In this document: positions 17,116 to 26,098 of the stretch, in pieces
How the letters are laid out: each line of letters begins with the position of its first letter
Numbering within the stretch: the first letter of the stretch is position 1
Assembly (NCBI RefSeq): GCF_900112285.1
Contig: NZ_FOKZ01000016.1
Span: forward strand, 47,566-111,565
Origin: Polaromonas sp. OV174
GTDB lineage: Bacteria > Pseudomonadota > Gammaproteobacteria > Burkholderiales > Burkholderiaceae_C
Reading direction: 5' to 3'
DNA length: 64,000 nt
The notes under the pieces: generated by a model
The model's input: only the letters and a program-made list of their open reading frames with translations
Told to the model about the DNA's origin: nothing
Databases searched by the model: none
Made by a program: the position numbers and the translations under genes

Positions 17116-18543
17116 ATGTCCAAACAATTTGACGTCATCGTCATTGGTGGCGGCCCCGGCGGCTACATTGCCGCCATCCGTGCCGCTCAACTGGGTTTCA
17201 ACGTCGCCTGTATCGACGAGTGGAAAAACGCCAAGGGCGGCCCCGCGCTGGGCGGCACCTGCACCAACGTCGGCTGCATTCCTTCCAAGGCCTTGCTCCA
17301 GTCCTCCGAGCATTACGACCACGCCAGCCATCATTTCGCCGATCACGGCATTGAAGTGAAGGGCTTGAGCCTGGACTTGGCAAAGATGGTTGGCCGCAAG
17401 GATACCGTCGTCAAGCAGAACAACGATGGCATCGTCTACCTGTTCAAAAAGAACAAAGTCACCTTTTTCCACGGCCGCGGCTCGTTTGCTGCCGCTAAGG
17501 ACGGCGCCTACGAGATCAAGGTTGCCGGCGCTGCCGAAGAAGTGATTTCCGGCAAGCACATCATTGTGGCCACCGGCTCCAATGCCCGTGCGCTGCCTGG
17601 CGCGCCTTTTGACGAGGAAAACATCCTGTCCAACGACGGTGCTTTGCGCATTGGCGCCGTGCCCAAGAAGCTGGGCCTGATCGGCTCCGGCGTGATCGGC
17701 CTGGAAATGGGTTCGGTCTGGCGCCGTCTGGGTGCTGAAGTCACCGTGCTGGAAGGTCTGCCGACCTTCCTGGGCGCGGTTGACCAGCAAATCGCCAAGG
17801 AAGCCCACAAGGCTTTCACCAAGCAGGGCTTGAAGATCGAGCTCGGCGTCCAGGTCGGCGAGATCAAGACCGCCAAATCCGGTGTGTCCGTGGCCTATGT
17901 GAATGCCAAGGGCGAAGCGCAGACGCTGGACGTTGACAAGCTGATCATCTCGATCGGCCGTGTTGCCAACACCATTGGCCTGGCACCAGATGCCGTGGGC
18001 CTCAAGCTCGACGAGCGCGGCGCCATCGTGGTTGACGATGAATGCAAAACCAATTTGCCCAATGTCTGGGCGGTCGGTGACGTGGTGCGCGGCCCCATGC
18101 TGGCGCACAAGGCGGAAGAAGAGGGCGTGGCGGTGGCTGAGCGTATCGCCGGCCAGCATGGCCATGTCAACTTCAACACCATTCCCTGGGTGATTTACAC
18201 CAACCCCGAAATTGCTTGGGTTGGCCAAACCGAAGAGCAGCTGAAGGCGGCCGGACGCGCCTACCGGGCCGGCAGCTTCCCCTTCATGGCAAACGGCCGC
18301 GCGCGCGCGCTGGGCGACACCACCGGCATGGTGAAGATGCTGGCCGATGCCGCCACGGATGAAATCCTGGGTGTGCACATCGTCGGCCCCTTTGCCAGCG
18401 AGCTGATCGCCGAGTGCGTGGTGGCCATGGAGTTCCGCGCCAGCAGCGAAGACATCGCCCGTATTTGCCATGCTCACCCATCGCTCAGCGAGGCCACGAA
18501 AGAGGCAGCGCTGGCGGTAGACAAGCGCACGCTGAACTTCTGA
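17116..18543 (+). CDS. lpdA: Dihydrolipoyl dehydrogenase (E3)
   Basis: FAD enzyme that reoxidises dihydrolipoyl groups with NAD+. 475 residues. The FAD-binding site VIVIGGGPGGYIAAIRAAQLG is at the N-terminus, the redox disulfide CTNVGC uses Cys49 and Cys54, the NAD-binding segment is LGLIGSGVIGLEMGSVWRRLG, and the second FAD contact is NVWAVGDVVRGPMLAHKAEEEG. The C-terminal catalytic His-Glu pair is in CHAHPSLSEATKEA. Third gene of the odh operon. Confidence 0.97.
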   Translation: MSKQFDVIVIGGGPGGYIAAIRAAQLGFNVACIDEWKNAKGGPALGGTCTNVGCIPSKALLQSSEHYDHASHHFADHGIEVKGLSLDLAKMVGRKDTVVKQNNDGIVYLFKKNKVTFFHGRGSFAAAKDGAYEIKVAGAAEEVISGKHIIVATGSNARALPGAPFDEENILSNDGALRIGAVPKKLGLIGSGVIGLEMGSVWRRLGAEVTVLEGLPTFLGAVDQQIAKEAHKAFTKQGLKIELGVQVGEIKTAKSGVSVAYVNAKGEAQTLDVDKLIISIGRVANTIGLAPDAVGLKLDERGAIVVDDECKTNLPNVWAVGDVVRGPMLAHKAEEEGVAVAERIAGQHGHVNFNTIPWVIYTNPEIAWVGQTEEQLKAAGRAYRAGSFPFMANGRARALGDTTGMVKMLADAATDEILGVHIVGPFASELIAECVVAMEFRASSEDIARICHAHPSLSEATKEAALAVDKRTLNF

Positions 18544-18550
18544 TTTTGAG

Positions 18551-18611
18551 CCAAAAAGGCCTCTAGCCCGCATCTGGCGGGCGTGAGGTGCTATCAATTC
18601 ATAACTATCGG
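18551..18611 (+). repeat. Dispersed palindromic repeat, copy 5
   Basis: Between lpdA and zapE. Has the canonical left end AAAAAGGCCTCTAGCCC, an internal hairpin GCCCGC-N5-GCGGGC (18566-18582) and a degenerate right arm (GCTATCAATTCATAACTATC). Its right edge runs into GGAAG (18610-18614), the apparent ribosome-binding site of zapE. Confidence 0.8.
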
Positions 18612-18622
18612 AAGTACTGCCC

Positions 18623-19720
18623 GTGAGCGTCAAACAAGCCTACGAGGCCGAACTTGCTGCGCGGGGTTACCACAGTGACCCGGCGCAGCTACGTGCGGTC
18701 GAAGCCCTGGAGCGTTGCGCCACCGAGTGGGCAGCCTTTAAGGCTCAGCGTTCGAACGCCTTCAAGAAGTTGATTAACCGGCCCGACATTCCCCGTGGCG
18801 TTTACATGCACGGCGGAGTGGGGCGGGGTAAAAGCTTCTTGATGGACTGCTTTTTTAACGTCGTCCCCTTGCAGCGAAAAGTCCGCCTGCATTTTCACGA
18901 GTTCATGCGTGAGGTGCACCGGGAGCTGCAGGACTTGCAAGGCATGGCCAATCCGCTGGATGAGCTGGGCAAGCGGATCGCCAAACGCTACCGGCTGATC
19001 TGCTTTGATGAATTTCATGTGGCGGATATCACCGATGCGATGATTCTTCATCGCTTGCTGGCCGCGCTGTTTGCCAATGGCGTGGGTTTTGTGACGACCT
19101 CCAATTTTCATCCGGATGAGCTGTATCCCAACGGCTTGCACCGCGACCGGATTCTTCCCGCCATTGAGCTGCTGAAGGACAGGCTGGAAGTTCTCAGCGT
19201 GGATAACGGAACCGACTATCGCAGGCGCACCCTGGAGCAGGCCAAGCTGTATCACACGCCGCTGGGTGCCCAGGCGGATGCCGAGATGCGGGAGACTTTC
19301 AATCGCTTGGCGGCGTCTCAGGACGAAAACCCGGTGCTGCAGATTGAGTCCCGCCAGATCCATGCCAGACGCAGGGCTGGCGGCGTGGTATGGTTTGATT
19401 TCAAGGCCTTGTGCTGCGGGCCGCGGTCCCAGAACGACTACCTGGAAATTGCCAGCCAGTTTCATACCGTGCTCTTGAGCGACGTACCTCATATGCCGGT
19501 CCGGATGGCGTCCGAGGCCAGGCGCTTTACCTGGCTGGTGGATGTGCTTTATGACCGGCGCGTCAAGCTGATCATGTCGGCCGCCGTGCTTCCCGATGCG
19601 TTGTACACGGAGGGCCCTTTGGTGCATGAATTTCCCCGCACCGTGTCGCGCCTCAATGAAATGCAGTCAATGGAGTTTCTGGCGCTGGAGCACAGAACCG
19701 TGGACACAACGTTGACATGA
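18623..19720 (+). CDS. zapE: Cell division protein ZapE (AFG1-like ATPase)
   Basis: ZapE is a P-loop ATPase that acts at the Z-ring late in division; homologues are the mitochondrial AFG1/LACE1 proteins. 365 residues from a GTG start. Walker A is in HGGVGRGKSFLMDCFF (from about residue 63), Walker B in LICFDEFHVADITDAM, and the segment VTTSNFHPDELYPNGLHRDRILP is typical of the family. GGAAG at 18610-18614 lies 8 nt before the GTG. It overlaps the next gene by 4 bp (ATGA). Confidence 0.92.
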   Translation: MSVKQAYEAELAARGYHSDPAQLRAVEALERCATEWAAFKAQRSNAFKKLINRPDIPRGVYMHGGVGRGKSFLMDCFFNVVPLQRKVRLHFHEFMREVHRELQDLQGMANPLDELGKRIAKRYRLICFDEFHVADITDAMILHRLLAALFANGVGFVTTSNFHPDELYPNGLHRDRILPAIELLKDRLEVLSVDNGTDYRRRTLEQAKLYHTPLGAQADAEMRETFNRLAASQDENPVLQIESRQIHARRRAGGVVWFDFKALCCGPRSQNDYLEIASQFHTVLLSDVPHMPVRMASEARRFTWLVDVLYDRRVKLIMSAAVLPDALYTEGPLVHEFPRTVSRLNEMQSMEFLALEHRTVDTTLT

Positions 19721-20364
19721 AAATCCTGGCGATTACCTTTTACCTCGTCATGCTGGCAAGTTTTGCGAGCGCGCAAACGACGTCGGCTGAGGACGCGTCT
19801 GCCCGCATTGCGACGGAACGGGCAAGAATCGGTGCGGATCGAAGCAGGCTGGAGGCTGGATTCCTGGCCGAAGACGTCGCTTGTTATAAGAAATTTCTGG
19901 TTAATCGCTGCCTGGGTGAAGTCAATGCCCGGCGACGCGCGGCAATGGCCGATTTGCGGCGTCAGGAAATTGCACTCAATGACGAGGAACGTGCCTTAAA
20001 GGGGGCGGATCAACTGCAAAAAATCGAGGAAAAATCATCGCCTGAAAAGCAGCAGGAGGCTGCGGAACGGCGCACCAAGGCCATGCAAGACCACCAGTCG
20101 CGGTTGGACAGGGAAAAGAATAAACAGCAGCAGGGCGCTACTGCCCAATCCAACGCAAAGGCCAACAGCGAGGCCAGTGCAAATAAGCTCAAGTCGAATC
20201 AAGACAAAGCCGATGGGCGAGCGGCCAAGCAGGCAGAAACCGCAGCAGCAGCCCAAAAATTCAATGACCGCCAGAAAGAAGCCCTGCAACGCCGGGCTCA
20301 GCATGAAAGCGATCGGTTGAAGCGAGTCGATCCACCGGCCAAGTCGTTGCCTTTGCCCGAGTAG
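19717..20364 (+). CDS. Secreted coiled-coil protein of unknown function
   Basis: I do not recognise a named family. The 215-residue protein starts with a Sec signal (MKILAITFYLVMLASFASAQ). The mature part is strongly charged and helical, with long runs of Arg, Lys, Glu, Gln and Ala from about residue 25 to 200, predicting an extended coiled coil. Two cysteines are close together in VACYKKFLVNRCLGE (about residues 56-65) and could form a disulfide. Translation is coupled to zapE by an ATGA overlap, suggesting an envelope role linked to division, but that is inference only. Confidence 0.75.
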   Translation: MKILAITFYLVMLASFASAQTTSAEDASARIATERARIGADRSRLEAGFLAEDVACYKKFLVNRCLGEVNARRRAAMADLRRQEIALNDEERALKGADQLQKIEEKSSPEKQQEAAERRTKAMQDHQSRLDREKNKQQQGATAQSNAKANSEASANKLKSNQDKADGRAAKQAETAAAAQKFNDRQKEALQRRAQHESDRLKRVDPPAKSLPLPE

Positions 20365-20368
20365 CGGA

Positions 20369-21130
20369 TTAGCTCTGCAGGGATTCCAGTTTGACGATGA
20401 TCAGCGACAGGTTGTCACCACCGCCGCGCGCGCGTGATCTGGCTTTCTGAATCAGGAATTCGGTGGCTTCGCGCGGTGACAACATGGACAGTGCCGAGCC
20501 CATTTCGCTGGCGCTGAAGTAGTGCCATACACCATCGCTGCAGGCTAGCAGCATGTCGTTTGGCCGCAATTGAGGAATGAAGTGCTGGGCGATAGGCGGC
20601 GCTTCGTCGGCGCCCAGGCAGCCCATGAGAATATTCGACTGGGGGTGAATATTGGCTTCTTCCTCAGAAATTTCACCCTTGTCCACCAAGGTTTGCACGT
20701 AGGAGTGATCCGTGGTGCGATGCAGCAGCTTGCTGCCCTGGTAATGGTAAATACGGGAATCTCCGGTATGTACCCAGTGGCAATCACCTCCGGGGTTGAT
20801 CAGGAAGGCTGCCAGCGTGCTGTGAGGTTCCTGCTCGGCCGAGATCGCTGTCAGCTTGATGACGATATGGGCTTCTTCCACGATTTGCTTGAGCATCGAA
20901 GATGCATCATCGGTCTCGGGGGCATAGCGATCAAACAATTGCTTGGCCGTCAGCATGACTTGATCAGAGGCTTTACGCCCGCCGCTTCGCCCGCCCATGC
21001 CATCGGCCACGATGCCGAGCACGCAACCAGGGATGCGGGCATGGCTTAGCAGTTTGACCTGATCTTGTTGATAGTCCCGGTCGCCTTTGTGGATACCTGT
21101 GGACGCGGTGATTCGATAACCTTTGGACAT
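20369..21130 (-). CDS. PP2C-family serine/threonine protein phosphatase
   Basis: A 253-residue soluble Mg/Mn-dependent phosphatase of the Stp1/PppA type. Metal and phosphate motifs are in order: GDRDYQQDQ near residue 20, IVADGMGGRSGG, WVHTGDSRIYHY, TTDHSYVQTLVDKGEIS, ACSDGVWHYF and the C-terminal GGDNLSLIIVKL. No membrane segment or signal is seen. The frame extends to a TTG at 21172, but the ATG at 21130 is preferred; neither has a clear ribosome-binding site. No kinase or type VI secretion gene is adjacent, so its substrate is unknown. Divergent from the next gene. Confidence 0.88.
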   Translation of the reverse strand: MSKGYRITASTGIHKGDRDYQQDQVKLLSHARIPGCVLGIVADGMGGRSGGRKASDQVMLTAKQLFDRYAPETDDASSMLKQIVEEAHIVIKLTAISAEQEPHSTLAAFLINPGGDCHWVHTGDSRIYHYQGSKLLHRTTDHSYVQTLVDKGEISEEEANIHPQSNILMGCLGADEAPPIAQHFIPQLRPNDMLLACSDGVWHYFSASEMGSALSMLSPREATEFLIQKARSRARGGGDNLSLIIVKLESLQS

Positions 21131-21187
21131 TGTGTAATCGTCAAGCTGCGTAGGCTCGATTTGTGACGGCAATCGACGTATTATCAG

Positions 21188-21418
21188 ATGAAGCTGCGAG
21201 CACGGATAAAAACCTTGGATCTAAATCTTCACTCCCTGGAGCGTCAACTGATAGAGCTCAAAATCGAGCATGCCGATTTGAATGCTCTTGCCGACACGGC
21301 CGCGGCTGCGCCTGCGATTGACGAGCTGCTACTCCGGCGGCTGAAGAAGCGCCGTCTTCAGCTCAGAGACCGTATCTTGCATCTCGAATCCTCACTGAAT
21401 CCTGCAGAGCCCGCCTGA
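21188..21418 (+). CDS. Small DUF465/YdcH-like protein
   Basis: A 76-residue helical-hairpin protein: the first helix RIKTLDLNLHSLERQLIELKIEH and second LLLRRLKKRRLQLRDRILHLE resemble the DUF465 (YdcH/SlyX-like) pattern, in which a conserved LKKxRLxLKDxI helix ends the protein. The function of the family is unknown. Its stop codon overlaps the helicase start (TGATG), so the two are translationally coupled. Confidence 0.7.
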   Translation: MKLRARIKTLDLNLHSLERQLIELKIEHADLNALADTAAAAPAIDELLLRRLKKRRLQLRDRILHLESSLNPAEPA

Positions 21419-23424
21419 TGAATTTGGTATCGGAAGTTGAGGCCGCGTTTGCCGCGGGAGGTGTTTTGGCGCAGGCGACCGACCACTTTGTGGTGCGTAA
21501 GGGGCAGGCCGAGATGGCGCTGGCCGTCGCGTGCGCCATTGAAGGTGGCTACCCTTTGGTGGTAGAGGCCAGTACGGGTGTCGGCAAAACATTTTCTTAT
21601 CTGGTACCAGCGCTTTTAAGCGGTGAACGCGTGTTGCTCTCTACCGCGACAAAGGCTTTGCAGGATCAGCTGTTCGGCCGTGATTTGCCCCGCCTGGTGG
21701 CCGCCTTTGGCTTGCCGGTGCGCACCGCATTGCTCAAGGGGCGGGCCAGCTATTTATGCTTGCATCGCATGGAGACGGCTCGCCAGGAGGGGCACTTTCT
21801 CGATGGTGTTTCAGTGCGGGCGCTGGCGAAAGTTGAGCAGTGGTCCCAAGCGACCCGAACGGGGGATCTGGCGGAGCTGCCCGGGCTGGATGAGCGTTCG
21901 CCGGTCATTCCTCTGGTGACCTCGACACGGGATAACTGCCTGGGCGCGCCATGCCCGCGCTTTCGTGCCTGTCATGTCAATCTGGCCCGCAGGGAGGCCA
22001 TGGCGGCGGATGTGGTGGTGATCAACCATCATCTGTTTTTTGCCGACTTGGCGGTTCGTGAATCGGGCGTGGCCGAGCTTTTGCCTTCTGTGCGGATTGC
22101 CATTTTCGACGAGGCCCACCAGTTGAATGAAACCGGCGTGCAGTTTCTCGGCAGGAATCTGAGTACCGGCCAGTTGCTGGACTTTTCCCGTGAAATGCTG
22201 GCTGCTGGCTTGCAACTGGCCCGTGGCCTGGTGGACTGGCAAGAACTGGTTGCAAGCACCGAACAAGCGGCCCGTGAACTGCGCCTGTGCGCTGGCAAGC
22301 AGTACCCGGGTACCCGATTGCGCTGGACTGGAGAGTCACCCGAGGGTTTGCATGCTGAGGCTTGGGAGTTGGCGCTGAATGCGGTCCATGCTTCCTGTGT
22401 GCGGGCCTGTGCCGCGCTTGATAGCGTCAGCGAGATAGCCCCTGATTTTGTCCGTCTTGGAGAGCGCGCCACAGAACTGGCGGCGCGTGCCCAAAGCTTT
22501 GTCGGTGCCTGTGAGCCAGACCGCGTGCGTTGGGTGGATGTAGGAACGCAGTTGCGACTGGTCGAGTCACCGCTGGATATTTCTCAGACGGTGAAAAGCA
22601 AGATGCTTGGCGCTTCTGGCGAAGCGGTGAAATCATGGATATTTACCTCGGCCACGCTGGGCGACGATGACAAGCTCTCTTGGTTTACCCAGTCTTGCGG
22701 GCTAGATGATGCTCAGGTGCTGCGGGTTGGCAGCCCTTTCGACTATGAGCGTCAGGCGGCTTTGTACGTTCCGCAAGACTTCCCCAAGCCTGGCGAGCCC
22801 GCGCATGCTGAGAAGGTTGCGCAGTGCACGGCGGTCTGGGCACAACATCTGGGGGGGCGCACCATGGTACTGACCACCACCTTGCGATCCTTGCGTGTCA
22901 TTGGTGAGGCACTGCAGGCGACCTTTGAACACTCCGATGACATGGAGGTCTTGCTTCAGGGTGCGATGCCCAAGCGGGTGTTGATTGAGCGCTTTCGGGA
23001 GGGACGTGCCCGGGGCGGAAAAGGATGCGTGCTGGTTGCGTCTGCATCGTTCTGGGAGGGCATTGATGTGCCCGGCGAGGCACTTCAGCTGCTTGTCATC
23101 GACAAACTGCCGTTTCCACCACCCAACGATCCTCTGGCAGAAGCCCGCTCCAAGCAGTTGGAGTCCCAGGGGCGAAGTGCGTTCAAAGACTATTTTCTAC
23201 CCGAGGCTGCGATGGCGCTCAAGCAGGGGGCTGGGCGGCTGATACGCCGGGAAACCGATCAGGGCGTGCTGGTGGTGTGCGACAGCCGTCTGACGTCCAT
23301 GGGCTATGGCCGACGCTTGCTGCGGGCATTGCCGCCCCTGCAAAGGCTGGAGTCGGAGCAAGCGCTCATGGAGCGGCTGGAACGCCTTACCAGAACTTGT
23401 ACCATGGGTTATCTACCGACTTGA
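21418..23424 (+). CDS. ATP-dependent DNA helicase, YoaA/DinG (XPD-like) family
   Basis: Superfamily 2 iron-sulfur helicase, 668 residues, acting 5-prime to 3-prime in repair of blocked forks. Walker A is in VVEASTGVGKTFSYLVPALL, the DEAH box in IAIFDEAHQLNE, and four cysteines that would hold the 4Fe-4S cluster are Cys114, Cys174, Cys179 and Cys185. C-terminal motifs FWEGIDVPGEALQLLVIDKLPF and QGAGRLIRRETDQGV are typical. Length and sequence resemble YoaA more than E. coli DinG. Its last 38 bp overlap the end of bamD on the other strand. Confidence 0.9.
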   Translation: MNLVSEVEAAFAAGGVLAQATDHFVVRKGQAEMALAVACAIEGGYPLVVEASTGVGKTFSYLVPALLSGERVLLSTATKALQDQLFGRDLPRLVAAFGLPVRTALLKGRASYLCLHRMETARQEGHFLDGVSVRALAKVEQWSQATRTGDLAELPGLDERSPVIPLVTSTRDNCLGAPCPRFRACHVNLARREAMAADVVVINHHLFFADLAVRESGVAELLPSVRIAIFDEAHQLNETGVQFLGRNLSTGQLLDFSREMLAAGLQLARGLVDWQELVASTEQAARELRLCAGKQYPGTRLRWTGESPEGLHAEAWELALNAVHASCVRACAALDSVSEIAPDFVRLGERATELAARAQSFVGACEPDRVRWVDVGTQLRLVESPLDISQTVKSKMLGASGEAVKSWIFTSATLGDDDKLSWFTQSCGLDDAQVLRVGSPFDYERQAALYVPQDFPKPGEPAHAEKVAQCTAVWAQHLGGRTMVLTTTLRSLRVIGEALQATFEHSDDMEVLLQGAMPKRVLIERFREGRARGGKGCVLVASASFWEGIDVPGEALQLLVIDKLPFPPPNDPLAEARSKQLESQGRSAFKDYFLPEAAMALKQGAGRLIRRETDQGVLVVCDSRLTSMGYGRRLLRALPPLQRLESEQALMERLERLTRTCTMGYLPT

Positions 23425-24211
23425 AGCCTTTGCTCATGTAGTGGCTTTGTGGATAGGTTTTTTCCATGATGCGACGGGTGTCGTCGCGTAGCTCGGTCAT
23501 TCCCAGGGCATCGTAGGACTTGTAGAGGATGTAAGTGGCCTCCTCGACTGCCGGAACGTCGCGATAGTCGGCAATCGCCGTCTGGGCGCGGTTGATAGCC
23601 GCAATGTAGGCACCACGGGAGTAGTAGTACCTGGCAACATGAACCTCGGATTGCGCCAGGGAGTTGACGATATAAGCCATGCGCAAGCGTGAGTCCGGCG
23701 TGTAGCGCGAATCGGGGAAGCGGGTGGCCAGCTCCTTGAAGGACTCAAACGACTCCTTGGCCGCATGTTGGTCACGCTCGGACAAGTCCTGGCGCGAGAT
23801 GAATCCGAAAAGTCCAAGGTCATCGTTAAAGTTCACCAGTCCTTTGAGGTAAAGGGCGTAGTCCATGGCCGGGCTGGCGGGGTGAAGTTTGATAAATCGG
23901 TTCAGGGTGGCAAGGGCTTGGGCTTGCTCTCCGCCTTTATACTGAACGTAGGCCTTGTCAAGCTGAGCCTGCTGCGCCAGGGGAGTACCGGCGGCGCGAC
24001 CTTCCAATTTTTCATACAGCGGAATTGCCTTGTCGTAGGCGCCAGAACTCGCCTCATCCTTGGCTTCTGCATAAATCTTGTTGGGGCTCCAGCCGGCCGT
24101 TTTGTCGGGCGCGGGCGTGCTTGAGCAGCCAGCAATGACAAAAGACAATGCGCAAACGGCTGCAACAAGCGGCGATGCATTGGGAACAACCGATAATTTG
24201 GTGGAAAACAT
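23387..24211 (-). CDS. bamD: Outer membrane protein assembly factor BamD
   Basis: Essential lipoprotein of the BAM complex that inserts beta-barrel proteins into the outer membrane. 274 residues with lipobox IAGC (Cys29) followed by TPR-like repeats (residues about 45-240). Family markers include YDKAIPLYEKLEGR, HPASPAMDYALYLKGLVNF, FPDSRYTPDSRLRM and VARYYYSRGAYIAAINRAQ. It is head-to-head with rluD, with only 17 bp between start codons, a conserved neighbourhood in proteobacteria. Its 3-prime end overlaps the helicase gene. Confidence 0.96.
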   Translation of the reverse strand: MFSTKLSVVPNASPLVAAVCALSFVIAGCSSTPAPDKTAGWSPNKIYAEAKDEASSGAYDKAIPLYEKLEGRAAGTPLAQQAQLDKAYVQYKGGEQAQALATLNRFIKLHPASPAMDYALYLKGLVNFNDDLGLFGFISRQDLSERDQHAAKESFESFKELATRFPDSRYTPDSRLRMAYIVNSLAQSEVHVARYYYSRGAYIAAINRAQTAIADYRDVPAVEEATYILYKSYDALGMTELRDDTRRIMEKTYPQSHYMSKGFKSVDNPWYKFW

Positions 24212-24228
24212 TGCAATCGACCTTCTTG

Positions 24229-25263
24229 ATGACTGATTCAGAACAAAGCAAATTGATTATATCGGGCGCTGCACCAGTCAACGCTCAACTGGAAGACCTC
24301 CTGGAGGAGGGCGCTAGTAGTACAGAGATGGAATTGAGGCGGGTCACGGTTCCCGTCGAGAGTCATGGCGTTCGCCTGGATCGGGCTTTGGCGGGCGCTG
24401 TGCCCGAGTTCTCGCGCAGTTATCTACAGCAATTGATCGAGGCTGGGGTGGTGACGCTCAATGGACGGGTGGTCAGTAAAACATCGACCAAGGTCAAAGC
24501 CGGGGACGATCTAGGCATTGAGTTGCGCCCTACGCCACAAAGCCAGGCCTTCAAGCCCGAGGTCATGGCGCTGGATATCGTGTTCGAAGATCCATTTCTC
24601 CTCGTGATCAACAAGCCGGCAGGGCTGGTCGTGCATCCTGCGCCTGGCAACTGGAGCGGCACCTTGCTCAACGGCTTGCTGGCCCGTGATCCGCAAGCAT
24701 CTTTTTTGCCACGCGCCGGCATTGTCCATCGCCTGGACAAAGACACCAGCGGTTTGATGGTGGTGGCGCGGCAGCGGCAAACCATGGATCAATTGGTAGC
24801 CATGATTGCTGCGCGGAGCGTTAGCCGGGAGTACATCGCGCTGGCACATGGCGCATGGCAGGGAGCGAGGACCCGTCAGGTCGAAGCGGCGATTGGCCGG
24901 GATCCCCGCAACCGGCTGCGTATGGCGGTGGTTGATCTTGAGAAGAATTCCGGCAAAGTGGCATCGACGGTGGTGTCGCTGCTGCAGAGCGCCGAACGAC
25001 ATTGCCTGGTGAAGTGCAAGCTGCACACTGGTCGGACTCATCAAATTCGGGTCCATATGGCCTCCCTGGGTCATCCCTTGGTGTCTGATGAGTTGTATGG
25101 CGGCGGGCGGGCCGGTGGTCTGGAGCGCCAGGCGCTGCACGCTTGCCGGCTGGCGTTTGAGCATCCAGTCACCGGGGCCATGATGGAGTTCAAGTCCTTG
25201 CCCCCCGATGATTTGCAGGCTGCCATTGTGGGTTTCGGCCTGAGATACAATCAAATCGAGTAG
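24229..25263 (+). CDS. rluD: 23S rRNA pseudouridine(1911/1915/1917) synthase
   Basis: Modifies helix 69 of 23S rRNA. From 24229 the protein has 344 residues: S4 RNA-binding domain (VRLDRALAGAVPEFSRSYLQQLIEAG), then the pseudouridine synthase domain with catalytic Asp170 in VHRLDKDTSGLMVVAR and the motif CKLHTGRTHQIRVHMASLGHP. The frame is open from 24148, but that would reach back across the bamD start. A later ATG at 24328 would give a length closer to E. coli RluD, so the first 33 residues are less certain. Confidence 0.93.
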   Translation: MTDSEQSKLIISGAAPVNAQLEDLLEEGASSTEMELRRVTVPVESHGVRLDRALAGAVPEFSRSYLQQLIEAGVVTLNGRVVSKTSTKVKAGDDLGIELRPTPQSQAFKPEVMALDIVFEDPFLLVINKPAGLVVHPAPGNWSGTLLNGLLARDPQASFLPRAGIVHRLDKDTSGLMVVARQRQTMDQLVAMIAARSVSREYIALAHGAWQGARTRQVEAAIGRDPRNRLRMAVVDLEKNSGKVASTVVSLLQSAERHCLVKCKLHTGRTHQIRVHMASLGHPLVSDELYGGGRAGGLERQALHACRLAFEHPVTGAMMEFKSLPPDDLQAAIVGFGLRYNQIE

Positions 25264-25380
25264 TTTTTCGCTACCCGCAGCATGGCGCTCCTGATCGGGA
25301 GATTGCGCATGGATGCAATGCGCTGAAAAATCAGTGCTTCCCCTCCGCTTTTTTCTCGCCTTTTTTCGGAACGACCTATC

Positions 25381-26088
25381 ATGAATACGACGGATGCCAA
25401 GCGCGTCCTCGAAACAGCACTTATTTGCGCGCAGCAGCCGCTGCCTTTGCGTGAAATGAGTGTCTTGTTTAACGGGGTACTCAGCGCCGACAGTCTTAAG
25501 TTGGTGCTCGAAGCCTTGCAAGACGATTGGGCTGGTCGTGGCGTGGAGCTAGTGCATGTGGCAACGGGTTGGCGCTTTCAAAGCCGGCCGCAGATGCGCG
25601 AATACCTGGATCGGCTTCATCCCGAAAAACCACCCCGTTATAGCCGGGCTACCCTGGAAACCCTTGCCATCATTGCTTATCGCCAACCCGTGACGCGGGG
25701 CGACATGGAAGACATTCGCGGCGTTACCATCAATAGCTTGCTGCTGAAACAGCTTGAAGATCGCGGTTGGGTTGAGGTCATTGGTCACCGGGAAACCGTA
25801 GGTCGGCCCGCACTCTATGCAACAACCCGGCAGTTCCTTGATGATCTGGGGGTTGAGTCCCTTGATCAATTGCCCGTGATGGGCAACGCGCAAGGCGATG
25901 CAGCCATGCTGGACCAAATAGATTTGGCCATTGGCGATTCGATGCTTGCGGCCTCGGAGGAGGTCTCCGATGATGAGTTTGCCAAGTCGAAAGTAAAGCC
26001 GGAAACTCAGGAAAACTTGGAATCAAAGGCCGGCCCCGATCCTGAATCGGCGCCTCATGATTCGGGCGTTAGCCAGCCATCCACATGA
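25381..26088 (+). CDS. scpB: Segregation and condensation protein ScpB
   Basis: ScpB is the winged-helix kleisin-associated subunit of the SMC-ScpAB condensin complex. 235 residues; two winged-helix domains span about residues 1-180, with the conserved [23 protein letters not shown] and [28 protein letters not shown]. The C-terminal 50 residues are acidic and low complexity. It is 117 bp from rluD and 10 bp before rluB on the same strand. Confidence 0.93.
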   Translation: MNTTDAKRVLETALICAQQPLPLREMSVLFNGVLSADSLKLVLEALQDDWAGRGVELVHVATGWRFQSRPQMREYLDRLHPEKPPRYSRATLETLAIIAYRQPVTRGDMEDIRGVTINSLLLKQLEDRGWVEVIGHRETVGRPALYATTRQFLDDLGVESLDQLPVMGNAQGDAAMLDQIDLAIGDSMLAASEEVSDDEFAKSKVKPETQENLESKAGPDPESAPHDSGVSQPST

Positions 26089-26098
26089 ATGTAAAAGT

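Noticed and set aside
17044..18633. 529-codon minus-strand frame opposite lpdA
   Set aside because: Antisense shadow with no recognisable motif.
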